A DNA stretch of 64,000 bases from Armatimonadota bacterium (GTDB taxonomy: Bacteria; Armatimonadota; Fimbriimonadia; Fimbriimonadales; Fimbriimonadaceae): positions 195,900 to 259,899 of the forward strand of contig JAFDWX010000007.1 in NCBI GenBank assembly GCA_018268255.1, written 5' to 3'. The stretch's first letter is position 1, and each line of letters begins with the position of its first letter. Below are positions 8,467 to 19,900 of this stretch, piece by piece. The translations under genes and the position numbers were made by a program. The notes below the pieces were generated by a model, which searched no databases, was not told where the DNA came from, and worked only from the letters and a program-made list of their open reading frames with translations.

Positions 8467-9789
8467 TTAGTCGAAACAAATATTCACAGCGTTACCGATC
8501 GCGACGGTGAACTCGTCCCGATGGTGCTCCAGCGTACCTGCTTCCAGCCGCTTAGCAATGATGTTCATTCCCTTTGCAGGGTCAAATCGCTCGACATGGA
8601 GGTTGAGCGTTCTCCCTAGGAATTTGTCAAGTCCTTTCATCTTCGCACCGCCACCGGTGATGTAGATGATATCCACTTCGCCACCTCGACTTCGGAAGTA
8701 ATCGATTGAGCGCCGAACCTCCGAGCCAAACTCATCAAGAACCATGGCATACGCATTGTACAGCCGCATGCTCTCGGGATCCTCCGCTGGTACAGGCGGA
8801 ACGGAAAGGCTCGTGGGCGTCTCTTCGACGGGCGGTGCTGGCGGCGGGACTTCACCCATGGGCTCACCGGCACTATACGGTTGAAAATCATCTGTCGGCC
8901 CATGCCCTGGGCCAAGTGTCGGGTCCGCCATGGGGATCGGCGCATGACCAAAGGGATTGTTATCCTCAAGTGGATTCGAAGCGAAAGGATCAAAGCCGGA
9001 GAAGCCCTGGGTCGCTCCATAGCCTGCTGGCTGCTGACCCGCGGAATCCGGGATGATCACGCGATCCATCTTAATTCTCTCGGCCTCATTTTCTGGCAGC
9101 GAGAGGTTATCCGCCAACGCACGCGTAAATTGGTGGCCTCCGATCGGCACGACTCGCGGCATCTGCAGCTGACCGTCTCGATAGATGTTGATAGAGGTCG
9201 TCAGGTGGCCGATATCGATGACACAGACCGTTTTCCCGAGCGTTTCGTTGCCGTAGCAGATTTGAGTGGTTCTCGCGAGGCCCAAAGGCTCCACATCGAT
9301 GGCATAGGGCTTCTTGCCCGCTTTGTTCACAATGGACACAAGCGTATCGACCGCAGACTGCGGCGCGATCGCCATCACGACATCCATGTTTGCCGCATTG
9401 GGGTCTGCCATCGCGAAGGCTTTGTAGTCACTCACCACCGTGGACTCTGCAAAGGGGATGTTTCGCGAGATTTCCCAGTCCATGTGCTCCTTGAGTTCCG
9501 AATCGTTCATCTTGGGAACTTCAAGTGTTCGAACCAGGACCGAAGCCTGTCCAGTGATACTCACCACTGCCATTCCTGCCGAAACGCCAGCACTGTGGCA
9601 AAGGTCTTTGATCGTGTTGGCAATCGGGTCGGCATCATAGACCCCTGTGTGATCCGCCGCATTGGGAGGCGTAGGCGCGATCCCCAGTGCCGAAATCGCA
9701 GGTTCTCGGCCCTGCATCTTTACTTCGGCGATCTTGATCTGTTGAGTTCCTATGTCGATGCCAAGGACCGTGTTGAGCTTCTTCGCCAT
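8467..9789 (-). CDS. pilM: PilM actin-like pilus assembly ATPase
   Basis: This is a 440-aa cytoplasmic actin-fold protein that binds the PilN N-terminus. It has the PilM nucleotide-binding motifs GIDIGTQQIKIAEV near the N-terminus, VIDIGHLTTSINIY at about 190-203 and ITGGGAKMKGL near the C-terminus. A Pro/Gly/Asp-rich insertion of about 95 residues (about 243-338) separates the lobes and makes it larger than the usual 350 aa. The start ATG is preceded by GGAAG about 8 nt upstream. It is first in its operon, behind a strong promoter. Confidence 0.94.
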   Translation of the reverse strand: MAKKLNTVLGIDIGTQQIKIAEVKMQGREPAISALGIAPTPPNAADHTGVYDADPIANTIKDLCHSAGVSAGMAVVSITGQASVLVRTLEVPKMNDSELKEHMDWEISRNIPFAESTVVSDYKAFAMADPNAANMDVVMAIAPQSAVDTLVSIVNKAGKKPYAIDVEPLGLARTTQICYGNETLGKTVCVIDIGHLTTSINIYRDGQLQMPRVVPIGGHQFTRALADNLSLPENEAERIKMDRVIIPDSAGQQPAGYGATQGFSGFDPFASNPLEDNNPFGHAPIPMADPTLGPGHGPTDDFQPYSAGEPMGEVPPPAPPVEETPTSLSVPPVPAEDPESMRLYNAYAMVLDEFGSEVRRSIDYFRSRGGEVDIIYITGGGAKMKGLDKFLGRTLNLHVERFDPAKGMNIIAKRLEAGTLEHHRDEFTVAIGNAVNICFD

Positions 9790-9821
9790 AAATTGACTTC
9801 CATTCCCCCCGGGGCCTTCCT

Positions 9822-9851
9822 ATCTTATCACTGCCCGATGGAGCCTGTCAA
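9822..9851 (-). promoter_or_regulatory. Sigma70-type promoter of the pilM operon
   Basis: On the minus strand a perfect TTGACA (9846-9851) is separated by 18 nt from TAAGAT (9822-9827). Transcription would start near 9815, giving a leader of about 25 nt that carries the pilM ribosome site. Confidence 0.7.
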
Positions 9852-9921
9852 CGCCACCCAGACTGGGACGCCTTTGTGGGTAAGGACGCACACTCTCACT
9901 GGATTCGTTCACAAAAACACC

Positions 9922-9957
9922 GCGCTCCGTCCCAGCATTGTTTGCGGGACAGAGCGC
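9922..9957 (-). terminator. Rho-independent terminator after the 2298-aa gene
   Basis: A 12-bp stem with one mismatch (9922-9933 against 9946-9957) is followed on the minus strand by GTGTTTTTG. It lies about 20 nt past the stop of the giant gene, so it ends the minor-pilin/propeller operon before the pilM promoter. Confidence 0.85.
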
Positions 9958-9978
9958 TTGGGTCATTCGAGCGTTATT

Positions 9979-12900
9979 CTAGTGAGGTTGTGAGATAAAC
10001 CTTGGAGATACCGTTTCGAAATACACGTCTTGGTTCCCTGTTCGAGTGCTGCTCCAGAAGAGCCACATCAAGCGCGGGCGAGGATCGCCAAACGCATTAA
10101 CAAGGAACGGATTTGAGTTCGGATCGAGTGCAATAAACGCCGGCGAATCATTCTGGCGCTGTTCGATGGGCACCAGCCATTCATCGGCCTCTGCCACGAT
10201 TCCAACAGTGAGGCTTTCCGTCACGTTGAGCGTGCCCCCATTTGGAGCGATCGCGCTGTACGTCACTTGCACAGGCTTGGCTTCGTCGACGTGCGTGAAG
10301 TAGACCGTTTTCCGTACAGGATCCACCTGGTATCCACCCGTATTCCCGTTCACTCGGAAGTTGGTCAGATAACCTTCGTCATTCACATAAGGCTGCGCTG
10401 ACAGTTGCACACCCACTCGAAGAGGACGGATGTACTGCCTCGGTGGAGCATTTCCTCCCGCCGGCGTTTTGACGAACGTCGTGATGATCCGGTCTACTGC
10501 AACATTTGCATTCGGATCATAGAACAATGTTCCGTTGAACTGGAAGCCGGGTCCACCAACATAGTTCCGATCAACGATCGGACCGTTGTCGAAGGCGATT
10601 CCGGCACCGCGATAGGCTTGCTCCTGGGCACCAGCAAGTCGGACATAGCGAGGTGTCGATCGGAAGTAAAGAGCCGCATTATCCGGAACATAACCTCCGG
10701 TGAACTTGACGCTCCCACTCATAAGATCGATGATCACTTTGCCGCCAAAGACTGTCTCGGCGCTTAGAATGCCCGATTCGGAATCGAAGACCTTGGTCTC
10801 ATGCTTGATCACAGAAACGAATTCGTTTGCGGATGACTTTCGCATGATGTCTATGAACCGTTGCGACTGAGCTGTTGCCTGCGTAATCGCCACGGTCGTC
10901 GAGTTCGAACCATTGATGTCCTGGTTGGTGTTCAGCAGATCAACGCCCAGACTCCAATAAGCATTGGTGCTGCTATCGAATACCAGCGGAGCAAACTGCG
11001 TCTGCCATGGCAACAGGTATCCGGTGGTACTGTTTCGCGGAGCCAGCGGGTGTCCATTTTCTGTGTACATCGAAGCGATGTACATATCGGATCCAGTTCG
11101 ACCTCGGAGGCGAGCTCCGAAAATCAACTGAATCACACCCTTCTCAGAGAGTCGGGGAGGTACCGCATTGCTGGGGCGCAGAGTGGCGGCCACGGAGTTG
11201 ACCGATTCGAAAGCACTGGTCAGTTTGAGCCGCCCCGTACCGTCGCTTCCGGCCGAAATCCAATTTCCGTTGCTGTAGTTGGCCCAGTTGACCTGGGTTT
11301 GGCCCGAAGCGGTTGTCGTAAAGAACACGGTTGCTTCATTGCCTTTGTGGACCACAGATGGGCGGCCGAACCGCGCCAACGGGTTGTAGGGCTGGCCATT
11401 AAGGGTCAGCGGAACTGGAGTGGCCGGTGTGATCGTGCCATTATCGGCCACCGTAACAGGGGCCAAGAACAAGCGCGATTCTGTCGCTGTGCTTCCGTCG
11501 CCGCGGGTGACCCTTCCGATTCCAACGAAAGCGATGAACGTAGACCGCGTCAATGAACCTGTGCCGACCTGGTCATACTCCGTGAATCCGTTGCTGCTAA
11601 AGCTTGGATACACGTATTGGACCGTGGTCGGATCGACTGCCCAACCTGCCGGGACCCCGAACACTGCACTGGGAACTCCGGAAGGATAGCCCGCCGTCTG
11701 GTTTTGGAACCACTGGTTGTTGTTGTACGGAATCCAGTTATCCAAGTCGTTGAGACCTGATGCACTGGTCGCAGCGTTGCTCGCGTTCGGCTGTGAACCC
11801 GCTAGGCTTGTGAAGTACAAGTAGTACGGACCCGTGTTTCCAGCATCGCTGGTCGCCTTAGGCTGCGGATTGAAAGTTGGCCCCGTTCCGTCGCGCCGAT
11901 CCGAAGAGAACGCCACGTACATGTTGCCTCGCCCATCGCGAGCCGCTGTGGGTTCTTGGTTGTTCCAAAGGAGCTTCGGATTCGAGTCGCCGTAGGTATC
12001 AACCAACGGAGCGGACTTCGCCGTGTGGCTGCTGGTCAACCGAGATTCACGTACGGTGAAGATTAGGTCGATAGCATCGGCATAAGGTTCGTATCCTCCA
12101 GAAGCCAACGCATTGAGCACGGGTTGATCGGTGGGATTGTTGACCGCAAGGTCTTCAATCACATAGATCTTCTGCTTATAAATGCCAACCGGAGTACCGA
12201 TCGGTGGCGAAACCGCCAGCCGAGGATCCTTCCGAATTGGATTCGGATCTTCGATTACGCCGATATTTGGATTCGCCCTGCGGAATGGGAAAATCGTAAG
12301 GCGGTTCTTCGCTCCATCTCCTACGCGAGGCTTCTGAACGATGCGTTGCGCAAACGGCATCAGCGTGCTGAAGTTCGGATCGAGATCGCTGTGCATATGA
12401 GCCTTGGCGTCGAGCCAAGCTCCGTAGCTGTTTCCATTCGTTCCCAACTTCTGGAGATTTACGTCGCTGTCAGCAGCCTTGGCCAGTCGTACATTCAGCA
12501 GGTTCACGTTACCGTCGTTGAAAACGTGAAGATCCTGATAGTACTGAGCCGTGCTGTTAAACATGGCACTGCCAAAGAATGCGTCTCCATCGGTAGTGCT
12601 GAGGAGCGGACTGTAGCCCGCGCCGGCAGGCATACTTCCCAGATCGATAGTTGCCTGGTCAACCACAGGTCGTTGATCGATATTCACTCCCATCGAAGAA
12701 TCGAACCATCTATGGGCATAGGTTGAATTGATCGTGAACTCAATGTTCTGGGTGTTGTTGGGATCAACATACACGAACTGCGTGCCCAGGTAACCGTTTA
12801 GAACCGTCGGCTGATATTTCGGAACCGATAGTTCAAGCGCAAAATCCGTCGGACGCAAGGTACGAGGTAACCCTACGTTATAGACAGTATCTACCGTGTT

Positions 12901-15900
12901 GTAATCCGTGAGATTCTGAGCTGAATACACTGGATCGACAAGTCCAACTGGAGTGAATGCAGGATTTTGTGTCTGCCCATTCTGATCCTTGATGACCCGG
13001 ATGAGGTCTCTGGAAACGTCTGGGTAATCCAGGCTTGAGTAGCGAGAACGATCCCTGGGATCGTCTTCGAACCCGGTGTAATCAGGCAAGGGGAGCGCTC
13101 CGATTCGCACGTCCGTATTACCGCTGAGCAGGACATTAAGGTCCCCTGGGCGGTACCGAACGTTTTGGAGTCCCACGCCGAGCTTCAGAGTCATGAGGCT
13201 GCGATCGTAGACATAGATTCCCGATTCAGCGTTGGTACCATGCTCGACACCAGTGGCTGCACCCGTCTCAACTTCCGTTCGCGTGACGCTATACGGCTGT
13301 GTAACGCTCTTTTGGCCACCCGTGGAATTCGTGAAGTTGCCGTTGAACTGAACTTCTGCGCTGTTGACATCGGTGGTGTAGCCGATGGTGTTCCCGGCTC
13401 CATTACGCCGGGTCGAAAGCGCCAATGGGTTTGCGACCCGAACCGTGGCTGCTGGCAAGAAATTGCTGGCGAGGATGCTTAAGTTCCCTGCTCCCCGATT
13501 GGATTGCGCTGTTGCATAAATTCTGACCGCGCCGGTCCCGGGAGCTGCTCCCATGTTGCCCGTGGGCTGAATGGGAACCTCTGCAATGGCGATTCGGTTC
13601 GAAACCAACGGCTGACCTGTGACAAGCAGTGGAGCCATGTATTTTTGTTGAACCGATGCCTGGCCAACGTTCAGCTCGACGCGAAGATTGTAATTCACGG
13701 TCTCGAGGCCATTGGAGTCTGGGTCTGGAAGGTTGTAGACCATCAGATACAGACTCTCACCAAACTCGAAAGTGGTTCGAGTTACTTTGCTGAGAAGCTT
13801 CGTCTTTGAAGTTCGTGCTGCTGACTCAACGTCGGCCCAAGTAAGTCCAGCCGACTGAGCCTTCTCCCTTAGCCGATAGTAGTCGCGCGGCAAAATGAAC
13901 AGCACTTGACCGTTCGTCTGGATATCCCGCAGGACCTCATTGACCGGGTTGGCAACAACAGCGGCGGTTCCCAATGGAGGAACCCCTGGGCTGATTCCCT
14001 GGCTTCCATCCGGAAAATCTGGGTCGTAATTGAATGCGTAGACGTAACCACGGCTATCGCAGGTGTACATCCACCCGAATTCTTCATCCAATGGATCTGT
14101 TCCGCCGATGATCCGTGTGCTTTGTGCAAACGAGGTGAACGAAAAGGCGTTCGATTCGGAGACGTTCTGATATCCCCAGGACGCGCGCTTACCGATTGAA
14201 GCATTCCCCGAAGTGTCGTAACGGTTGAGATCGTTCAGGCGAGCGTTGAATCCAACAGCCGCACCGTTGGCGAACCCAAGCGTAAGCAAAGGAGTTGCGA
14301 AAGGTCGGAATGCATTGGTCGCGTCTCTGGTGTAGACGTAGCTGAGGCCAGCCGAGCCCGATGGCCCCGACCCAACTTCATCCGTGCGCCAGATGAACGA
14401 ACCATCATCCGCGTTCAAAGCATAGACGTTGTTATTGTCGTTGCCGAAGAACACGGTGTTGGGCATGCCTCCACCCACCAGAGCGGCGCTGCCGGTGGCT
14501 GGTGAAGATGATCCGAACGGGACAAATGCCGCGCCAGTCGCGCTTCCATCGTTCACCCACCGAAGCTCAGGCTCACCATCGCTGTCAGCATCGTTCAAGC
14601 TGAGGCAATAGAAGCGAGCATCGCCCGCGCCAAAATACAGCGAGTTGAATTCATTGGCAGGCGTCATCTTGACCGATCCGATCGCGGGATTGACCGACTT
14701 CGGATAAATCCAAGTCTCAGTGGTGACCTTGCTGATGTCATCACCGACCGCGTCGAGAGCATAAATGCGTCCGGTTTGGGTCGGAACGTAGATCGTGTCT
14801 GCCGCAGGGTTGCCTCCCACGGAGGTCTGACCAAAAGTGACGGAACCGACAATTTCTCCCACATTGAGATTGGTTGCCAACGAGGGATAGTCGTTCGGCC
14901 AGGTCCATCGGCGAGTAGTCGTTTTATCTCCACGCCCTTGCGTATCGAGACAGTAGACCTTTCCGTTCTTGGATCCGATGTAGTACAGCCACTTGTAAAC
15001 TCCTGGACTTACTTGGACTCTCTGGATGAGGCCCGAGGTTAGGCCAAAGCCGGTGGGCATCTCGGCGATTCCACCATTTGGCCCATCCAGCCCCGCGACA
15101 TGGTTGGGGTCGATGCCTGTCGTTTCGCTTGGGTAGACCCAATAGACTTGAGTCTTGCCAGTCGGCGTCCCGGCGTTGTAAAGGCCCCGTGCATCTAGGC
15201 AGTAGATCCTGCCATTCTCCATGGGCACGATGACAACATCCGTATCCTGCGTAGCGGCTCCAACACGAATCGGAATTGTCGCAAAAACAGGAGTCGAGGT
15301 CATTCGAAGATCGGATTGTCGAACAAATCGAACGGTGTCGGCATACGAAGAACGCAATGCATCTGCCGGCTCGCTGCTGTGGTTTGTGATTGCCACGTTC
15401 AACGGAGTCGAGGGATCGGAATCCCACATCGCAATCGTGTTGTCGCGAAGTCGATACCATCCTTGGGCACCTGTGAAGTCAGCGGTGGTGCGTGCCAGCA
15501 GGAATGGCCCGCGCGTGATTTCCACCTCGACCTTGGTGCCAAAAGCGGAGTTGGCTCCAGGCACCCAGACGTCAATGGAATAAGTACCGGTCGGCAAATT
15601 CGGACGGTAATACACCCGCTCCGTAGCCGCGCCTGTAGTAATGGCGGTTGTGTGGTAGTTCGTCCCTCGGAAACCGGGAACCGTGTTACCGGTCACCCAG
15701 CCCGTGCTTGGTTGGGTCGAGCCGTTCAAATTGTCGTAGGTGAGGTATTGATTCGCCCGGCTGATTCCGATATCCGTGCCCAAGATGAAGTCCTGCTTCT
15801 CCTGGGAGTATCGAGTCTTTTCAGCCGTAGTTTCGCTCGTCGGGCGAGCTGCCGGCCATGACCAAACGATGTTCCGGCGGAATTCACCACCGATTCCGTT

Positions 15901-16875
15901 TTCGGTTGAATCGATTTTGTAGCCGTTGTGGCGGTATGAAGTTGTAAGACCGAGGGAATAGCTGCGAACCTCTGAGCCCACTTGAAGCGCCAGGTCCTCA
16001 TTTCGCGAAGCGAACAGGCGAATCGGATACGGGTCAACGGATGGGGTGTTGCCCATGATGCCGGTGATCGGAGAGGCAATCGTCGATCCGAGTTCGTCGC
16101 CACCCCGAATCGCCTTTGCGGCGTCGGCATAGACCAAAATGTTTGTTCGATTATCGGTCAGTGCCTCGTTGCTATCGCGTGGAGTCGTGTTGATGAGCTT
16201 GAGCGTAATCTTTGCACCGGTCGCGATATAGACCTGGTTGGTAGACAAACCGTTATTTCCCAACCGAACCTCGCCGCCGCCGGTCGCGTAAGTATCGACC
16301 TTTTGGTAAACGGGATCTGTCGAACCGTCCGGATTCTGGACGCCCGTGATTTCGTAAACCTGATACCGCTGTTGGTAATACAGGGTCTCGCCCGTTCCGC
16401 TTGGAATTCCGGTTGGGCCATAGGGAAGGTTTACATAAAGCGAGAACTCCTGTCCTACCTGGCTGTCGAATTGCCATTGAAAAGTCGCAGCGGTGCCTGT
16501 GGCGGGCAACCAGTATTCGTCATAGCTTTTGGCAGGAGTTGGCAAACAATAGAGATAGGAAGGCTGAGTGATGTCTTCGTCGACATAAGATGACGCCACC
16601 TGCTGACCAGATGGAGCGATCCAACTACCGGCGGGTAAGCCAAACGCACCCTTTCCGGTCTCCCAGTTATCGACGAGCTGGGTCACGCCCGACGATGGAT
16701 CCCACCAACGCAGATAGGCCCGCCCCGGAGTATCGGTATCGATATTGGGCATCTTGCCAGTGCGTTCGGCGCCGCCGCGAAATACCGGATACTGCTGCGC
16801 CGCAACCAGTAGGGCCGCGCTGAGACCGGCAAATCCCAGTCCAACTTTTACAAACTTCTTTACACTCAGCTTCAT
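9979..16875 (-). CDS. Giant secreted PQQ-type propeller protein (2298 aa)
   Basis: A signal peptide (about 1-26) leads into a beta-rich region, a golvesin-like module (about 375-515; YYRPNLPTGTYSIDVWVP) and a propeller (about 525-955). The propeller has recurrent blade motifs such as GRIYCLDARG, GKVYCLDTQG, GRIYALDAVG and NNVYALNADDGSFIW. About 1300 further residues are beta-rich and of unrecognised fold, with no obvious membrane anchor. It is the last gene of the minor-pilin operon and is closed by a terminator. Propeller proteins of the PilY1 type sit in the same relative position in Gammaproteobacteria, so a pilus-tip adhesin or sensor role is plausible. That role is inference; no PilY1 homology is claimed. 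Confidence 0.85.
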   Translation of the reverse strand: MKLSVKKFVKVGLGFAGLSAALLVAAQQYPVFRGGAERTGKMPNIDTDTPGRAYLRWWDPSSGVTQLVDNWETGKGAFGLPAGSWIAPSGQQVASSYVDEDITQPSYLYCLPTPAKSYDEYWLPATGTAATFQWQFDSQVGQEFSLYVNLPYGPTGIPSGTGETLYYQQRYQVYEITGVQNPDGSTDPVYQKVDTYATGGGEVRLGNNGLSTNQVYIATGAKITLKLINTTPRDSNEALTDNRTNILVYADAAKAIRGGDELGSTIASPITGIMGNTPSVDPYPIRLFASRNEDLALQVGSEVRSYSLGLTTSYRHNGYKIDSTENGIGGEFRRNIVWSWPAARPTSETTAEKTRYSQEKQDFILGTDIGISRANQYLTYDNLNGSTQPSTGWVTGNTVPGFRGTNYHTTAITTGAATERVYYRPNLPTGTYSIDVWVPGANSAFGTKVEVEITRGPFLLARTTADFTGAQGWYRLRDNTIAMWDSDPSTPLNVAITNHSSEPADALRSSYADTVRFVRQSDLRMTSTPVFATIPIRVGAATQDTDVVIVPMENGRIYCLDARGLYNAGTPTGKTQVYWVYPSETTGIDPNHVAGLDGPNGGIAEMPTGFGLTSGLIQRVQVSPGVYKWLYYIGSKNGKVYCLDTQGRGDKTTTRRWTWPNDYPSLATNLNVGEIVGSVTFGQTSVGGNPAADTIYVPTQTGRIYALDAVGDDISKVTTETWIYPKSVNPAIGSVKMTPANEFNSLYFGAGDARFYCLSLNDADSDGEPELRWVNDGSATGAAFVPFGSSSPATGSAALVGGGMPNTVFFGNDNNNVYALNADDGSFIWRTDEVGSGPSGSAGLSYVYTRDATNAFRPFATPLLTLGFANGAAVGFNARLNDLNRYDTSGNASIGKRASWGYQNVSESNAFSFTSFAQSTRIIGGTDPLDEEFGWMYTCDSRGYVYAFNYDPDFPDGSQGISPGVPPLGTAAVVANPVNEVLRDIQTNGQVLFILPRDYYRLREKAQSAGLTWADVESAARTSKTKLLSKVTRTTFEFGESLYLMVYNLPDPDSNGLETVNYNLRVELNVGQASVQQKYMAPLLVTGQPLVSNRIAIAEVPIQPTGNMGAAPGTGAVRIYATAQSNRGAGNLSILASNFLPAATVRVANPLALSTRRNGAGNTIGYTTDVNSAEVQFNGNFTNSTGGQKSVTQPYSVTRTEVETGAATGVEHGTNAESGIYVYDRSLMTLKLGVGLQNVRYRPGDLNVLLSGNTDVRIGALPLPDYTGFEDDPRDRSRYSSLDYPDVSRDLIRVIKDQNGQTQNPAFTPVGLVDPVYSAQNLTDYNTVDTVYNVGLPRTLRPTDFALELSVPKYQPTVLNGYLGTQFVYVDPNNTQNIEFTINSTYAHRWFDSSMGVNIDQRPVVDQATIDLGSMPAGAGYSPLLSTTDGDAFFGSAMFNSTAQYYQDLHVFNDGNVNLLNVRLAKAADSDVNLQKLGTNGNSYGAWLDAKAHMHSDLDPNFSTLMPFAQRIVQKPRVGDGAKNRLTIFPFRRANPNIGVIEDPNPIRKDPRLAVSPPIGTPVGIYKQKIYVIEDLAVNNPTDQPVLNALASGGYEPYADAIDLIFTVRESRLTSSHTAKSAPLVDTYGDSNPKLLWNNQEPTAARDGRGNMYVAFSSDRRDGTGPTFNPQPKATSDAGNTGPYYLYFTSLAGSQPNASNAATSASGLNDLDNWIPYNNNQWFQNQTAGYPSGVPSAVFGVPAGWAVDPTTVQYVYPSFSSNGFTEYDQVGTGSLTRSTFIAFVGIGRVTRGDGSTATESRLFLAPVTVADNGTITPATPVPLTLNGQPYNPLARFGRPSVVHKGNEATVFFTTTASGQTQVNWANYSNGNWISAGSDGTGRLKLTSAFESVNSVAATLRPSNAVPPRLSEKGVIQLIFGARLRGRTGSDMYIASMYTENGHPLAPRNSTTGYLLPWQTQFAPLVFDSSTNAYWSLGVDLLNTNQDINGSNSTTVAITQATAQSQRFIDIMRKSSANEFVSVIKHETKVFDSESGILSAETVFGGKVIIDLMSGSVKFTGGYVPDNAALYFRSTPRYVRLAGAQEQAYRGAGIAFDNGPIVDRNYVGGPGFQFNGTLFYDPNANVAVDRIITTFVKTPAGGNAPPRQYIRPLRVGVQLSAQPYVNDEGYLTNFRVNGNTGGYQVDPVRKTVYFTHVDEAKPVQVTYSAIAPNGGTLNVTESLTVGIVAEADEWLVPIEQRQNDSPAFIALDPNSNPFLVNAFGDPRPRLMWLFWSSTRTGNQDVYFETVSPRFISQPH

Positions 16876-16935
16876 GAGCTTTCCTGTCCATTGGAGGGGC
16901 GTTGCCGCCCCGAAAAATTCACTTCACGTTGAGAT

Positions 16936-19900
16936 CTAGTCTCTATCGGCAAATACCGGAGATGTAATGGGTCTAAAACCTTCCACCGGAGGAAGGGTCA
17001 GCCGAATTCCAAGAGTCCTGAATCCAAGATTGAGCTTGGTGATGCTGTAGCCCGGATCACTGCTCGGTCCAGTGGGGTCCAATTCGCCATTGAGGACGAT
17101 CACTTCACCGCCGATGGCAGCTCCAGATCGCTTACGACCGAAGTAACCGTTTGTTATCAACACGTCGCCGTTATCGAGCCGTCGCGCGTACCGAGGAATG
17201 AAACCCAACGGGTTCTCCCCTGTTACGACGTCTGTCATCGACCTCCGCATTCCCAGATACGCTTCTGTCGGCAACATCCAGCGGCAACTCCAATTTCCTG
17301 GAGTGGATTCCACGAGTTCGTAAACTCCTGTATTGTCCGTGACCATCATGGTGAGGACCGGACTCCCGCCGCTATTGACGTATCGCAGCGTCACGGAAGA
17401 TAGTCCCGCAAACTTCTTCGCCGGTCGCGCAGGAACCGCGGGACTGACGAAGTTCGAAGTTGTGGGATTGTAGAGAATGTTGGCCGCGATCGCCGGGACC
17501 TGGAATGAGGTGATCAGCGTTTGAGCTCTTCCACTGGGATCAAAGAGGAGAATGCCTCCATAGCCCGACTTGGAGTCCAGTTCATTGGAATTGGAGCCAT
17601 CCAGGTTGACCGCGCGCTTTCCTGGTTCGACATTGCCGAATCCGAATGCGTAAACGGTTTTGGGGTTGCCGTTGACGCTGATCTGGGTTCGGCCGATCGT
17701 ATTGTAAGCGTAGTTGCGACCCGAATATTCCGACTTCGTGTGCCAGTACAGCACGCCCAGACCTTGGATCGGGTTCGCAGACACGTTCGGATCGGAATAG
17801 GTCACGACGTTTCCGTTGGTATCAAATCGGTCGACCAATTCGATCACCCGCCGATTGCCACTGTCAGCGATAAGATAGTGTCGCCAAATCTCCTCAGGCT
17901 GAGGGTTGGTGTACGGATTGGCTGCTGCGGGCACGCGAGTGAGGAAAGTCGATACGTCCATCGGCTGGTTCAGACTCGTCGCTTCTCCGTTCACCCATCC
18001 ATCAGGGATGTACTTGTTATCGATTCGCAAGTCCGTGATGGACCTAGTCTCGCGTCCGGTCGTGTCAAACCTAAAGACTCGGTCCGCACCCGGATCAGCA
18101 GCGATAAAGCTGGTATCGGTTACGTGATAGACCCGCCACGGGGACTGGATTTTGAGTCCTGACGAGGCGTTGACATTCGAACCCCCATCGGACCGCACCA
18201 GGTCCGTTGACCACAGCGGATTTCCCGCTGCATCGATTCGGCTGATGCGCCCCTCGTCCACGACGAGAAAATCAGCTCTATTGAAACCGTAGAACTCGCG
18301 GTTGCCCCATGCGGAAAGCGTGCTGTCACCTACCGCCATGCCATTCAGCGAGTTGTCGTCGAGCGTGGCTTGGTTGAGGCGAATCAGGAAGTCGTCAAAG
18401 CTCGCAACGCCTTGCCACTGTGGCCAGAGTGCATAGGGACTCAGTTTGATGTCCGACATGGTGCCCGTGATTTGATACACGAACTTCTGCCATGGGCGCG
18501 GATCAACTGGCGCACTGGAGTAGACACCCTGGCTCATCCAAGGCCGTCGTGTGCCTGGACTCTTGAGGTCTGAACTCGCAACCTCAACGTTCCAAGCCGT
18601 GATTAATCCACGAGGCTGGTTGAACACCATAGCATTCACCAATCCGGGAAGAATGCTCGTACCGGCTAGATAGGCATTGGAACCCGTGATGACCGGCGAA
18701 CGCGTCGGCATCAGAGCATTGAAAACCGTGTACCACTTAAGCGGATTCCATTTCCCGCCTGCGCGCCCTGCAACCATGCGACCGCTCGGGTCACCGGACT
18801 CGGGCTCGACCATCAACTCCGCCTGCGAAGGCTGTCGGATAATGACCGGCAAGTTCGAGATAATAGCGTTGGCAACTTGGCCCCGCGTGTTCTGCATCAC
18901 GCTGTTGAGCCTCACCTTTCCTGTGCGCAGGTTGGTTCCATCGACCACGCTGACATCGGATTCGTAGGTGTACGCTCCCGGCTGAAGGAAGCTGAACACG
19001 CTGTTCAGGGTATCACTTCTGGCCGGATCGGGCTGAACTATCGAAAAGTTGGCCGTGACGTTATCCAGGTGAAATTCGGGTGCTTGTGGATTGCCGTCCA
19101 GTGCAAGCAATACGCCCATCGGTACGGCTTGACCAAAAATCGACTTTCGTCCTTCGGCCATAACGTAGACCGTATCACCCCGAATCGTGGCGCCTCCGAC
19201 AAGGTTCCACTGCCGAAGCGGCGTATCCAGGAACGGGATGATGTCGAGCAAACCATCGTAGTCGGAGAGCGTCGGTCCATAGTTGAACGTTAGGCTCGAT
19301 CCAGCACCTTGGTTGGAAGTCAGCTTTTGATCGTCGTAGAACTCCCAGCGATACATCATCCGGAAATCGCCGCGTCCCACTTCACGGAGAGCGAAGAACG
19401 ATGCTCCACGCTGATTGGCGGTGGAGTTATTGGTACCGACAAAGAGGCACCCGTTTCCAGAAAGCGCGATAGGTCCGGCAATGTCTCTCTTGGGGATCGC
19501 CTGATCCGGGAAATACAAGTCACCACGCACAAACTGATCCGAATCCGCAGATCCGTTTCCGCCAGTTTTGGGCGCCGACCAGTCCACCGTGTAGTCGACC
19601 CGCAAGGAGTACCGCGCCGGATTGCCTCCTTGGTCGAAGAAATTGGCCGTGTTATTCACGTCGAGGTGAATCAAACCGTTGATGCCGACGTTGATTGTCG
19701 GCGACCCATTGATCACTCCTTGAGCTTGAGCATCATTCAGAGCCAGCCCTGTCGTGGTATCGATGATCGTGATACGGACTCCGAGGCTGCGGGGAATCGC
19801 ATTATGAATGGGTAATCCCTGGAGAGAGGCTCGGGTGTAAATGTTGATCCCCGCACCACTAATTTCGAGCCGTTGCGGAACTTCGCCTCGCGCACCGAGC

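Noticed and set aside
8881..9993. A 370-codon plus-strand frame opposite pilM
   Set aside because: pilM motifs on the minus strand are unambiguous. The antisense product has no domain pattern and is dominated by Arg and His.
16887..16910. A GGGGCG/CGCCCC hairpin between the two propeller genes as a terminator
   Set aside because: On the coding strand the T-rich stretch precedes rather than follows the stem, and the downstream gene is only 60 nt away; read-through is more likely.
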